From positions 954,134 through 1,018,133 of the forward strand of contig NZ_FVZL01000001.1 in the NCBI RefSeq assembly GCF_900168295.1: a stretch of 64,000 nucleotides of DNA, read 5' to 3'. Every line of letters starts with the position of its first letter. Within the stretch, counting starts at the first letter, position 1. This stretch comes from Arthrobacter sp. P2b (GTDB lineage Bacteria > Actinomycetota > Actinomycetes > Actinomycetales > Micrococcaceae). Of the stretch, positions 34,456 through 43,269 are shown one piece after another. The position numbers and the translations under genes are program-made. The notes beneath the pieces are model-generated. The model was not told the DNA's origin and made no database searches. It saw nothing but the letters and a program-made list of their open reading frames with translations.

Positions 34456-36255
34456 TCAGCGGGTGTGGTGGCTGGGCTGCAGTTCGTAGACCGGGGTGTC
34501 CAGTCCTTCCATCCGCGCCTTGAGCTGCAGAGCCAGGTAAGAGGAGTAGTGCCGGCTCTGGTGCAGGTTGCCGCCATGGATCCAGAGGTTGGGCACGTTG
34601 GTGGGCTTCCACATGTTGCGCAGCTCGCCTTCCCAGGGGCCCGGGTCCCTGGGAGTATCCGAGCCGTAGCCCCAGCACTTGCCCACCCGGTCCGCCACCT
34701 CGGGAGAGACAAGGTCCGCCAGCCAGCCGTTCATGGAGCCGTAGCCGGTGGCGTAGACGATCAGGTCGGCTTCGAGCTCGGTGCCGTCGTCCATGACCAC
34801 GGCGTTGCCGGTGATCTTGGAGACCTGCCCGGACTTCAGCTTCACCCGTCCATCGATGATCAGCTGCGAGGCGCCGACGTCGATGTAGTAGCCGGAGCCG
34901 CGCCGCAGGTACTTCACGAACAATCCGGACCCGTCCACCCCGAAGTCCAGGTCGAACCCGGCGGCTTCCAGCTGGGAGTAGAACTCGGCGTCCCGTTCGG
35001 CCATCGCCTGGTACACGGGCACTTGCGCCTCGGGCAGGATCCGCATGGGCAGCGACGCAAACAGCAGGTCTGCCTTCTCCGTGGTCACTCCGGCAGCCAG
35101 CGCCTTCTCCGAATACAGGTCGCCGAGTGCCAGGTCCATCAGTGACTCGCTCCGGGCGATGTGGGTGGAGGACCGCTGCACCATGGTGACGTCGGCACCG
35201 TGCTCCCACAGGTCGGCACAGATATCGTGCGCGGAATTGTTGGACCCGATCACCACGGCCTTCTTGCCGGTCCAGTCCCCACCGCCCGGGTGCTGCGAGG
35301 AATGCCGCTGCTCCCCCAGGAAGGACTGCGCGCCGTCGAAGGCTGGGATGTTCGGGTAGCCGGACACGCCCAGGGCGAAGACCAGCTGCTTGGGCCGCAG
35401 CGTCACAGGCTCCCCGTTGCGGAGGACGTTGACCACCCATTCCTGCGTGCCGTCGTCGTACTCTGCGCCCACGCACTCAGTGCCGCCCCAGTAGTTCAGC
35501 TCCATGATCCGGGTGTAGTGCTCCAGCCAGTCGCCGATCTTGTCCTTGGCGGCGAACACCGGCCAGTCGTCGGGGAACTTCAGGTAGGGCAGGTGGTCGT
35601 ACCAGACGGGGTCGTGCAGGTGCAGGGACTTGTAGCGGTTGCGCCAGGAGTCGCCCGGCTTCTCGTTTTTCTCGATGACCAGGGTGGGGACGCCGAGGCG
35701 CCGCAGCCTCGCGGCGAGGCCGATGCCGCCCTGCCCGCCGCCCACAATCACGCAGTACGGCTGTTCGTCGTAGCCGAGCCGGGCTTCCCGTTCCTCCTTG
35801 AGCTCAAGCCAGGAACGGCGGCCTTTGATGATTTCGTGCGCCACACCCTGGTCGCGGCGCGGCCCCTTTTTCTCTTCGAAGCCTTTCAGCTCCTGCATGG
35901 TGGTGAGCAGGGTCCAGCATTTGCCGTTCCGGATTCGGAGGTGGCCGTAGCCGCGGGCAGCACCGGTTTCGAACGTGATCCAGGCTTCCACAGTGCCGTT
36001 AGCGCCGTCGCTGCCGGTTGCGTCCTCAGACAGGGCCCAACCAGAAGGCTGCACATGGTCCAGCGTGGCCTCGAGCATCCGCCGGATGTCCGCCTTGCCT
36101 TCCAGCGTTTTGAGGTTCCAGGTGAACGCCACGAAGTCCCGCCAGAAGCATTCGTCATCGAAGAGCTCCAGCGCGGCGTCCACGTCGCGCCGCTGCAGCG
36201 CGGCGTCCAAACCCGCCAGCCAGGCCTGCGCGGCTGCCGTGGGTGTTTCGGTCAT
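34456..36255 (-). CDS. SnoaL-flavin-dependent monooxygenase fusion
   Basis: A 599-residue protein. The first 130 residues are an NTF2/SnoaL-like domain (LAGLDAALQRRDVDAALELF, then FVAFTWNLKTLEG). A group B flavin monooxygenase domain follows: FAD motif VGGGQGGIGLAA, fingerprint-like FLGEQRHSS, NADPH motif VIGSNNSAHD, and the YATGYG motif near the C-terminus. Such enzymes carry out N-hydroxylation or Baeyer-Villiger oxidation; which one is unclear. The ATG at 36255 has AAAGGAG 6 nt upstream. First gene of a monooxygenase-dehydrogenase-racemase-family operon, divergent from a GAF regulator. Confidence 0.87.
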   Translation of the reverse strand: MTETPTAAAQAWLAGLDAALQRRDVDAALELFDDECFWRDFVAFTWNLKTLEGKADIRRMLEATLDHVQPSGWALSEDATGSDGANGTVEAWITFETGAARGYGHLRIRNGKCWTLLTTMQELKGFEEKKGPRRDQGVAHEIIKGRRSWLELKEEREARLGYDEQPYCVIVGGGQGGIGLAARLRRLGVPTLVIEKNEKPGDSWRNRYKSLHLHDPVWYDHLPYLKFPDDWPVFAAKDKIGDWLEHYTRIMELNYWGGTECVGAEYDDGTQEWVVNVLRNGEPVTLRPKQLVFALGVSGYPNIPAFDGAQSFLGEQRHSSQHPGGGDWTGKKAVVIGSNNSAHDICADLWEHGADVTMVQRSSTHIARSESLMDLALGDLYSEKALAAGVTTEKADLLFASLPMRILPEAQVPVYQAMAERDAEFYSQLEAAGFDLDFGVDGSGLFVKYLRRGSGYYIDVGASQLIIDGRVKLKSGQVSKITGNAVVMDDGTELEADLIVYATGYGSMNGWLADLVSPEVADRVGKCWGYGSDTPRDPGPWEGELRNMWKPTNVPNLWIHGGNLHQSRHYSSYLALQLKARMEGLDTPVYELQPSHHTR

Positions 36256-36404
36256 GTCCACTCCTTTGTGTTGGTCCGTGTAGCTCCGCCCGTGGAATCC
36301 CCTGCGATATGCTGGACCGGGCGTGAGCTGCATCACCATTGGAACTCCGCGGGGGTTTCAACCGCGTTACACACTGCAGGCAACGGCGCTGGCAGGAGGA
36401 AGCT

Positions 36405-37697
36405 GTGGACTACGGCCTGAGGTTTTCGGATCCGGCAAAGTATGCACGTGCGCTGCGCCGTGCCCACGAGCTGGTGATCTCCGGCGTCCCGCGCCCGGAA
36501 ATCCCGGACGTCCTGGCCGATTCGTGGCGCCGTTCCATGGCCCTGGGCATCAGCCCGGACCAGCACAGTCCGCGGCACCTGCATGACGCAGCCGAAGTGC
36601 TTGAGCTCCGCCGGGAGCACCGGCTGCAGCAGGTCATGCCGGCCCTCGACGAGCTACTGGCGGATTCCTCGAGTTCCGGCAGGCATCTGCTGGTGCTGAC
36701 CGATGCCAGCGGCGAGATCCTGTGGCGTGTTGGCAGCCCGGCGGTGCTGCGGCGGGCGGACCGGCTCGAGTTCTTCGAAGGGGCGGACTGGTCGGAAGCG
36801 GGCATCGGCACTAACGCGATCAGCGAGGCCCTGGTGACCGGGCGGCCCGTGCAGTTGTTCTCCGCCGAGCACCTGGTCCGGACCCACCATGAGTGGGCCT
36901 GCACGGCGGCGCCCATCACGGACCCGGCCACCGGCCGGCTGCTCGGCGTGCTTGACGTTTCCGGGCCGCTGGACACCCTCACCGCGGACACGCTGCGGAT
37001 GGTGCGGTGCGCGGTCCGGGTTGCCGAGTCGCTGCTGGTGGCGCCCGACGGCGGGAAGCCGGCAGGTGCCCCTTCTCCGGTCCGCGCGTCCCGGCAGTCC
37101 CCGCGCCGGCAATCCGGGCGGCCAGCCGCCGCCGTCGAGTCGCTGGAGCTGCTGGGCGACCGGCCTGCCGCCGTTTTCCGGGACGGCAGCCGCGTGCCGC
37201 TGACGCTGCGCCGCGCGGAGATCCTGGCGTTGCTTGATTCCCGGCACCAGGGCTGGAGCGCGGAGGAACTTGCCTACGAGCTTCACGGCGACGCGGGCAC
37301 GCCGGTGGCGATCCGCACGGAGATGTTCCGGGTCCGCTCCCTGCTGGGTGAGGCCGTGGAGTCGAATCCCTACCGGCTGGCTGCCGGCCTGGCCGGCAGC
37401 TCGGACTCGGGGCGGGTGCTTCGGCTGCTGCGTGAAGGGCGGGTCTCCGACGCGCTGCAGGCCTACCGCGCTCCCCTGCTCAGCCGCTCCGGTGTTCTGT
37501 CGGTGCAGCTGCTCCGCGACCAGCTGGATCTCGCGGTGGGGTCGGCCGTGCGGTCCAGCGGTGACGCCGGGCTCCTGGTCCGCTGGCTGTCCACTGACAT
37601 GGGTGCGAGCGATTTTGCCGCTGTTGAGGCGCTCGGACAACTGGTGGGACGCGGCGATCCGCGGTACCTGGCGTTCCTGGCCTCCTGCGGTGGCTAA
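36405..37697 (+). CDS. GAF-domain regulator lacking the AAA+ domain
   Basis: A 430-residue regulator. The first part (SDPAKYARALRRAHELVISG, then DVLADSWRRS and the GAF region WSEAGIGTNAISEAL, HHEWACTAAPI) matches AcoR-type sensors. Instead of the sigma-54 ATPase and Fis helix, the C-terminus has a winged-helix-like domain (LTLRRAEILALLDSRHQGWS, then RVRSLLGE), as in many actinobacterial forms. GTG 36405 is chosen for its AGGAGG 6 nt upstream. It likely senses a small ketone, alcohol or aldehyde and activates the divergent monooxygenase operon. Confidence 0.82.
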   Translation: MDYGLRFSDPAKYARALRRAHELVISGVPRPEIPDVLADSWRRSMALGISPDQHSPRHLHDAAEVLELRREHRLQQVMPALDELLADSSSSGRHLLVLTDASGEILWRVGSPAVLRRADRLEFFEGADWSEAGIGTNAISEALVTGRPVQLFSAEHLVRTHHEWACTAAPITDPATGRLLGVLDVSGPLDTLTADTLRMVRCAVRVAESLLVAPDGGKPAGAPSPVRASRQSPRRQSGRPAAAVESLELLGDRPAAVFRDGSRVPLTLRRAEILALLDSRHQGWSAEELAYELHGDAGTPVAIRTEMFRVRSLLGEAVESNPYRLAAGLAGSSDSGRVLRLLREGRVSDALQAYRAPLLSRSGVLSVQLLRDQLDLAVGSAVRSSGDAGLLVRWLSTDMGASDFAAVEALGQLVGRGDPRYLAFLASCGG

Positions 37698-37734
37698 GCC
37701 CCCAGAAGCGCACATCAACAGCCCTTGTCACGCC

Positions 37735-37755
37735 GTTAACCGTTCATTCATATCC
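37735..37755 (+). promoter_or_regulatory. Possible PHO-box-like repeat before phoD
   Basis: GTTAACC and GTTCATT (37735-37748) are tandem 7-mers related to the actinobacterial PhoP half-site GTTCACC; TATCCT at 37751-37756 could be a -10. The fit is moderate, but the position upstream of an alkaline phosphatase is what phosphate control would require. Confidence 0.35.
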
Positions 37756-37796
37756 TCCTCAGGCCCTGTCCAACCGGCCTTCCTACGGTCGGAGCC

Positions 37797-39377
37797 ATGG
37801 ACAACATCTCACGCAGATCCCTCATCTCCGCCGGCCTCGGGGCCGGCCTCGTCGCCGCCCTGCCAAGTGCCGCCGTCGCTGTTTCAACAGCCGACGACGC
37901 CGGACTCCGCACCGATCCCTTCCTGCTCGGCATCGCCTCCGGCGAGCCGTGGCCGGACGGCTTCGTGATCTGGACCCGGCTGGCACTGGACCCGCTGGCT
38001 GACGACGGCCTGGGCGGCATGCCCTCCCGCAACGTCGCGGTGGCTTGGGAAGTGGCGGAGGACGCCGGCATGCGCACCGTAGTAGCCCGCGGCGTCGAGC
38101 ACGCCCGGATCGAAACCGCCCACTCCGTCCACGTGGAGCTCCGCGGCCTCAAGCCCGGCCGCGAGTACTTCTACCGGTTCCGCACCGGCCGCCACGTCAG
38201 CGCCGTGGGCCGCACCCTCACCAGCCCGGCACTGCACGAGACGCCCGCCGCGCTGGCCATGGCCTTCGCCAGCTGCTCGCAGTACGAGCACGGCTACTTC
38301 ACCGCCTACACCCGCCTGGCCGAGGACCACCCGGACCTGGTGCTGCACCTGGGCGACTACCTGTACGAGTACAAAAAGGACAGCTACGTGATCGGCGGCG
38401 GCAACCCGCGCGACCACCAGGGCCCCGAGACCAGCACCCTGCAGGGCTACCGGCAGCGGCACGCGCAGTACAAGTCCGACGCCGACCTGCAGGCCGCGCA
38501 CGCGATCGCACCATGGCTGGTGGTCTGGGATGACCACGAGGTGGACAACAACTGGGCGGACGAGGTCCCCGAGAACACCGACGCCGGGCAGCTGAACGAC
38601 ACCACCGAGCGGTTCCGGCAGCGCCGCTCCGCCGCGTTCCAGGCGTACTACGAGAACATGCCGCTGCGCGCCTCGTCCGTGCCGGCCGGGTTCGACATGA
38701 AGATCTACCGCACCATCCAGTGGGGCCAGCTGGCCAACTTCCACATGATGGATACCCGGCAGTACCGTGACGACCAGCTGGCCGGGGACGGCTGGAAGAA
38801 GAACGTGGCCGAACGGCTGGCCGAGGACCGCACCATCACCGGCGCCGAACAGGAGAAGTGGCTGCTGGACGGGTTCAGGAACTCCACGCAGCGCTGGGAC
38901 ATCCTGGGCCAGCAGGTGTTCTTCGCCGAGCGTGACCGCGCCCAGGCCCTCGAGATCGACGACGTCTCGATGGACGGCTGGGACGGCTACGCCGCCTCCC
39001 GCCGCCGCATCACCCAGGGCTGGCTGGACGCCAAGGTGCGCAACGCCGTCGTCCTCACCGGCGACGTGCACCGCAACTGGGCCAACGACCTCAAGGTGGA
39101 CTACAAGGATCCCGCCTCCCCGGTGGTCGGCTCGGAGCTGGTGTGCACCTCCATCACCTCCACGGGCAACGGCACCGGTTCCACGACGGACCCGGTGATG
39201 GCGTGGAACCCGCACCTGAAGTTCTACAACGACAACCGCGGCTACGTGAACACGAAGATCACCAAGGACGCGATGACGGCTGACTTCCGGACCCTGGAGT
39301 ACGTCACGACGCCGGGCGCTCCGGTTTCCACGAAGGCCTCGTTCAGGATCCAGGACGGGGTGCCCGGACTGCAGTAG
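37797..39377 (+). CDS. phoD: Secreted alkaline phosphatase D (Tat substrate)
   Basis: A 526-residue phosphatase/phosphodiesterase. The N-terminus has a twin-arginine motif (SRRSLIS) and a hydrophobic stretch ending AAVAVS, so it is exported folded. The PhoD metal-site motifs are LHLGDYLYEY, VWDDHEVDNNW, and LTGDVHRNWA. It would release phosphate from phosphodiesters and monoesters outside the cell, normally with Ca2+ and Fe3+. Length is typical. A strong terminator follows. Confidence 0.93.
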   Translation: MDNISRRSLISAGLGAGLVAALPSAAVAVSTADDAGLRTDPFLLGIASGEPWPDGFVIWTRLALDPLADDGLGGMPSRNVAVAWEVAEDAGMRTVVARGVEHARIETAHSVHVELRGLKPGREYFYRFRTGRHVSAVGRTLTSPALHETPAALAMAFASCSQYEHGYFTAYTRLAEDHPDLVLHLGDYLYEYKKDSYVIGGGNPRDHQGPETSTLQGYRQRHAQYKSDADLQAAHAIAPWLVVWDDHEVDNNWADEVPENTDAGQLNDTTERFRQRRSAAFQAYYENMPLRASSVPAGFDMKIYRTIQWGQLANFHMMDTRQYRDDQLAGDGWKKNVAERLAEDRTITGAEQEKWLLDGFRNSTQRWDILGQQVFFAERDRAQALEIDDVSMDGWDGYAASRRRITQGWLDAKVRNAVVLTGDVHRNWANDLKVDYKDPASPVVGSELVCTSITSTGNGTGSTTDPVMAWNPHLKFYNDNRGYVNTKITKDAMTADFRTLEYVTTPGAPVSTKASFRIQDGVPGLQ

Positions 39378-39398
39378 CGGCGCGACCGGAAGGCTGTG

Positions 39399-39427
39399 GG
39401 GCGGTCAGCGATCCTCGCTGGCCGCCC
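39399..39427 (+). terminator. Terminator after phoD
   Basis: A 13-bp stem (GGGCGGTCAGCGA with TCGCTGGCCGCCC, one wobble) with a 3-nt loop lies 21 nt after the phoD stop. No clear U-tract follows, as is common in high-GC actinobacteria. Confidence 0.7.
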
Positions 39428-39548
39428 TACCCGTGTCTGACGTGCCGAGATACCCGCAAAACGCAGCCAAGGAGGCCTGGTAGTAAGCCATCGCTTATCC
39501 CTTGACGGAACTGAACCCGCCCTGTAACAGTTAGGCGTGGGCGGATCG

Positions 39549-41126
39549 ATGGAGAACCCCGGACGGACGGGCGAGGCGTCAATCCCCGGCGGGCGCCCTC
39601 AAGGTTCAGCTGATCCCCCGCCACTCCTGGAAGTCCGTGGACTGACCAAGAGTTTCTTCGGGATTCCCGTTCTGGAAGACGCCCACCTTACCCTTCACCG
39701 GGGCCAGGTCCACGGGCTCGTGGGTGAAAACGGCGCCGGGAAATCCACCCTGATGAAAGTGCTCGCGGGCGTCTACCAGCCGGACGCGGGAACGGTGCTT
39801 CTGGACGGCCGGGAAGTCAGTTTCAGCCACCCTACGAAGGCCCACGAAGCCGGGCTCTCGTCGGTATTCCAGGAGTTCAATCTGCTCCCCGACCGGACGG
39901 TGGCCGAGAACATCTACCTGGGCCGGGAGCCCCGCCGCGGAGTCCTGGTGAACAAGGCGCTGATGAACGCGAAAACGGCGGAACTGCTGGAGTCGCTCGG
40001 GATCACCGCCATCCGGCCCACCGCGCAGGTGCGGACCCTGACCGTTGCTGAGCAGCAGGTAGTGGAGATTGCGAAGGCTGTCAGCTACGACGCCCGGATC
40101 GTTTCCATGGACGAGCCCACCGCCGCACTGGCCGGCGCCGAAGTTGAGCTGCTCTACCAGATCGTGTCCCGCCTCCGGGAACGTGGAACGGCCATCCTCT
40201 ATGTCTCCCACCGGCTTCGGGAGCTCTTTGACCTGTGCGACGTCATCACCGTCCTAAAGGACGGCCGCGTGGTCAGCACCGGCCCCGCCTCCGAACTCGA
40301 CGACACACGGCTGGTCCGGTTGATGGTGGGCCGGCCCATTTCAGCCTTCTTCCCGGATAAGCTGCCCCCTGCGGACAGCGGCGCCGACGTCCCCGCACAG
40401 CCGATCCTCGAACTGCACGATGCCGGAAACGGCCAGCTGGACGGGATCAGCTTCAGCGTCCAGCCGGGTGAGATTGTGGGGCTGGCCGGCCTCCAGGGAT
40501 CGGGCCGGACTGAGCTGCTGCACGCCATTTTCGGTGCCGCCCCCTTTACCCGCGGCACCATGAAGGTGGAAGGCCGTGACGTTGCACCCAAATCGCCGCG
40601 GGAGGGGGTCCGGGCACGGATGGCCCTTATCACGGAAGACCGCAAGGCTGAGGGCCTGAGCCTGAACCAGTCCATCCTGAACAACGCGCTGACCGTCATC
40701 AGATCGGTTTTCCCGCGCCGCACCGGGACGGCCCGAACCGAGATCCCCGGCGTGTTTTCCTCCCTGGAAGTTGTGGCCCGGGACCTGGACCAGGAGGTGC
40801 AGTACCTGTCCGGCGGGAACCAGCAGAAAGTGGTCCTTGCCAAATGGCTGGCCATCCGCCCCCGCCTGGTCCTGCTGGACGAACCGACCCGCGGCATCGA
40901 CGTGGGAGCCAAAGTGGCGGTGTACCGGCTGATGCGCAAGCTGGCAGCCGAAGGCAAAGCCATCCTGATGGTCTCCAGCGAGTTGCCTGAGGTCATCGGG
41001 ATGTCGGACCGGATCCTGGTCATGCGCGACGGGCGCCTGGCGGGCGAGCTTCCGGCCGGAACGTCCGAGGAAGCCGTCCTGCAGCTGGGAACGGGCGCCA
41101 GGACAGCACCTGGAGGAGGAACATGA
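39549..41126 (+). CDS. Sugar ABC transporter ATP-binding protein
   Basis: A 525-residue double ATPase of the RbsA/XylG type. Domain 1: GENGAGKST and VSMDEPTAAL. Domain 2: degenerate P-loop GSGRTE, signature YLSGGNQQKVVLAKW and DEPTRGIDVGAK. I prefer ATG 39549 (GGGCGG 4 nt upstream) over a GTG four codons earlier. A TTGACG at 39502-39507 may be the -35 of the operon promoter, but the -10 is unclear. First of five genes: ATPase, two permeases, binding protein, epimerase. Confidence 0.9.
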   Translation: MENPGRTGEASIPGGRPQGSADPPPLLEVRGLTKSFFGIPVLEDAHLTLHRGQVHGLVGENGAGKSTLMKVLAGVYQPDAGTVLLDGREVSFSHPTKAHEAGLSSVFQEFNLLPDRTVAENIYLGREPRRGVLVNKALMNAKTAELLESLGITAIRPTAQVRTLTVAEQQVVEIAKAVSYDARIVSMDEPTAALAGAEVELLYQIVSRLRERGTAILYVSHRLRELFDLCDVITVLKDGRVVSTGPASELDDTRLVRLMVGRPISAFFPDKLPPADSGADVPAQPILELHDAGNGQLDGISFSVQPGEIVGLAGLQGSGRTELLHAIFGAAPFTRGTMKVEGRDVAPKSPREGVRARMALITEDRKAEGLSLNQSILNNALTVIRSVFPRRTGTARTEIPGVFSSLEVVARDLDQEVQYLSGGNQQKVVLAKWLAIRPRLVLLDEPTRGIDVGAKVAVYRLMRKLAAEGKAILMVSSELPEVIGMSDRILVMRDGRLAGELPAGTSEEAVLQLGTGARTAPGGGT

Positions 41127-42160
41127 AACAACGGGGCAGCTTTTTCGACCGCCTGTCCTCCACGCAGATCGTCTACCTCGTGGCGCTGCTGACCCTGATC
41201 GTGGGCGCCGTTCTCGTCAGCACGGTGGGTCGGAATTTCTTCAGCCAGGGCAACATCTCCAGCATCCTGACCGGAACCAGCGTCCTCGGTTTCATCGCGA
41301 TCGGACAGACGCTGGTCATCCTGGCAGGCAGCCTGGACCTCTCGGTCCCCTATGTTGCCAGCCTGGCCAGCCTGATTGCCGCGGGGGTGATGGCCAACAA
41401 CCCGGGCAACGTCCTGCCCGGGGTCCTGCTCACTCTGGGTGCCGCGGCCATCATCGGCCTGGCGAACGGCCTCATCGTGGCCCGGCTCAACGTGCACGGG
41501 TTCATCGCCACGCTGGGCATGGGCCTGATCATCAGCGGCTACCTTGCGACCAATTTCAAGGGCAGCTTCGGACAGACCCCGCTCTCGTTCCGGCTGATCG
41601 GGGCGACCGGCCTGGGGCCTGTGCCCATCTCGACCATCATTATGCTGGCCTGCGCGGGCCTGGCGATGCTGCTGCTCCACCGCACCCGCATGGGCCACCA
41701 CCTCTACGCCGTCGGCGGTGACATTTCCGTGGCCCGGACCTCTGGGATACGCATCGACCTGCCGGTCATCACGGCCCATGTGATCTGCTCGCTGCTGGCA
41801 GGAATGGCGGGGCTGCTCCTCGCCAGCCGGCTGGGCGTGGGGAGCCCGACGGTGGGTTCCCAGGGCGGTTACGACCTGCTTTCCATCGCCGCTGTGGTCC
41901 TCGGCGGCACCCTGCTGGCCGGCGGCAAAGGGACCATCACCGGCACCCTGGGCGGCGTCCTCATCTTCGCCATGCTGGACAACATCATGTCCGTCATGCA
42001 GATCAACCCCTTCCTGAAGGACGTGGTCAGGGGCGTGGTGATCGTCGTCGCCGTCGCCGTGTACGCCCGCCGCAGGATCGTCAACAGACCGGAGCGGTTC
42101 AGTTCGAAGGGCCCGGCGGAAGCGCCTGCCGCACAGGCTGCACGCGCGGAGGCGCCATGA
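41123..42160 (+). CDS. Sugar ABC transporter permease 1
   Basis: A 345-residue BPD_transp_2 permease with about ten helices and the signature GSLDLSVPYV. It overlaps the ATPase stop (ATGA) and has GGAGG 4 nt before the ATG. It would pair with the next permease as a heterodimer. The C-terminal tail is Ala-rich and basic. Confidence 0.88.
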   Translation: MKQRGSFFDRLSSTQIVYLVALLTLIVGAVLVSTVGRNFFSQGNISSILTGTSVLGFIAIGQTLVILAGSLDLSVPYVASLASLIAAGVMANNPGNVLPGVLLTLGAAAIIGLANGLIVARLNVHGFIATLGMGLIISGYLATNFKGSFGQTPLSFRLIGATGLGPVPISTIIMLACAGLAMLLLHRTRMGHHLYAVGGDISVARTSGIRIDLPVITAHVICSLLAGMAGLLLASRLGVGSPTVGSQGGYDLLSIAAVVLGGTLLAGGKGTITGTLGGVLIFAMLDNIMSVMQINPFLKDVVRGVVIVVAVAVYARRRIVNRPERFSSKGPAEAPAAQAARAEAP

Positions 42161-43269
42161 GCACCGTACTGCCCTCCGACCGCAGTGCGGTCCTCCGGCA
42201 AAACCGCGCCAGCCGGTCCCAGCGGCTCCTGCGGGCTTTGCGCACCCCCGGCGGCGCCGTTTTCATCCTGTTGATCGGGCTCCTGGCTGCCATCATCGCG
42301 CTGAACCCCTCCTTCGGGGAGCCGGGCTCCTTCATCCGGTTCATCGGCAGGACAGCGCCGATCGCCATCGCCGCCATCGGCCAGTACTTCGTCATTGTGG
42401 GCGGCGAGTTCGACTTGTCCATGGGATCAGTGGTGACCATGCAGGTCATCGTTGCCGGCAACCTCATCCGGCAGGACGACTCCAGGGTGATCCCGGTCCT
42501 GATCCTCATGTTTGTGCTCGGTGCCTTCATCGGACTGGTGAACGGACTGATCACAACGCTCCTGAAGGTGCCCAGCTTCATCGTGACGCTGGGCATGATG
42601 CTGGCCCTGCTCGGGCTGGTCCTCTACTGGACCGGCGGCGCGGCCCAGGGAAACCCGGCGGACAGCTTCCGCCAGATCGGGCGCGGCGGGATCCAGGACG
42701 TCCCGGTCCTGGACATCATTCCGTACCCGGTCATCATCCTGGCGGCGGTGGCCATCCTGGCGGTCGTCCTGATGCGCCGCCCCTATGGCCGCATGCTCAT
42801 CGCCGTGGGAGACAACCCGAGGGCTGCTGAACTGTCCGGTTCCCGCGTCTGGTGGGTGCGGACGCGGGCGTTCATCATCTCGTCACTGTCGGCCACCGTG
42901 GCCGGCATCCTGCTCGTGGGCTATGCCGGAGTCCACCCGTCCGTGGGGCGGGGCTATGAGTTCACGGCGATTACCGCCGTCGTGCTCGGTGGCGTGGTGC
43001 TGGGAGGCGGACGCGGCTGGGTGCTGTCCGCGGCGGCCGGCGCGTTCGCCCTCGAGGCGTTATTCACCCTCCTGAACTTCATGGGGGTCCAGGCCACGTG
43101 GCGGGACACCGTCCAGGGGGTCATCATCATTATCGCTGTGGCAGCAGCGTCCAAGTCATGGCAGCGAAAACGCAAGGGAGCCACATCCGCTGCCCATGAC
43201 GAACGGCACCAGCTAAGCGCAGCACCCATGCCCCGCGAGGGCACCGAACAAGGAGGAGATCGAGTCTGA
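42157..43269 (+). CDS. Sugar ABC transporter permease 2
   Basis: A 370-residue permease of the same family as its upstream neighbour, with signature GEFDLSMGSV. It overlaps the previous gene by ATGA. The C-terminal 30 residues are polar (including EGTEQGGDRV) and the last codons also carry the ribosome site AAGGAGG for the binding-protein gene. Confidence 0.88.
   Translation: MSTVLPSDRSAVLRQNRASRSQRLLRALRTPGGAVFILLIGLLAAIIALNPSFGEPGSFIRFIGRTAPIAIAAIGQYFVIVGGEFDLSMGSVVTMQVIVAGNLIRQDDSRVIPVLILMFVLGAFIGLVNGLITTLLKVPSFIVTLGMMLALLGLVLYWTGGAAQGNPADSFRQIGRGGIQDVPVLDIIPYPVIILAAVAILAVVLMRRPYGRMLIAVGDNPRAAELSGSRVWWVRTRAFIISSLSATVAGILLVGYAGVHPSVGRGYEFTAITAVVLGGVVLGGGRGWVLSAAAGAFALEALFTLLNFMGVQATWRDTVQGVIIIIAVAAASKSWQRKRKGATSAAHDERHQLSAAPMPREGTEQGGDRV

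Noticed and set aside
33391..35145. Long plus-strand frame opposite the dehydrogenase and monooxygenase genes
   Set aside because: It spans two well-supported minus-strand genes and lacks any motif.
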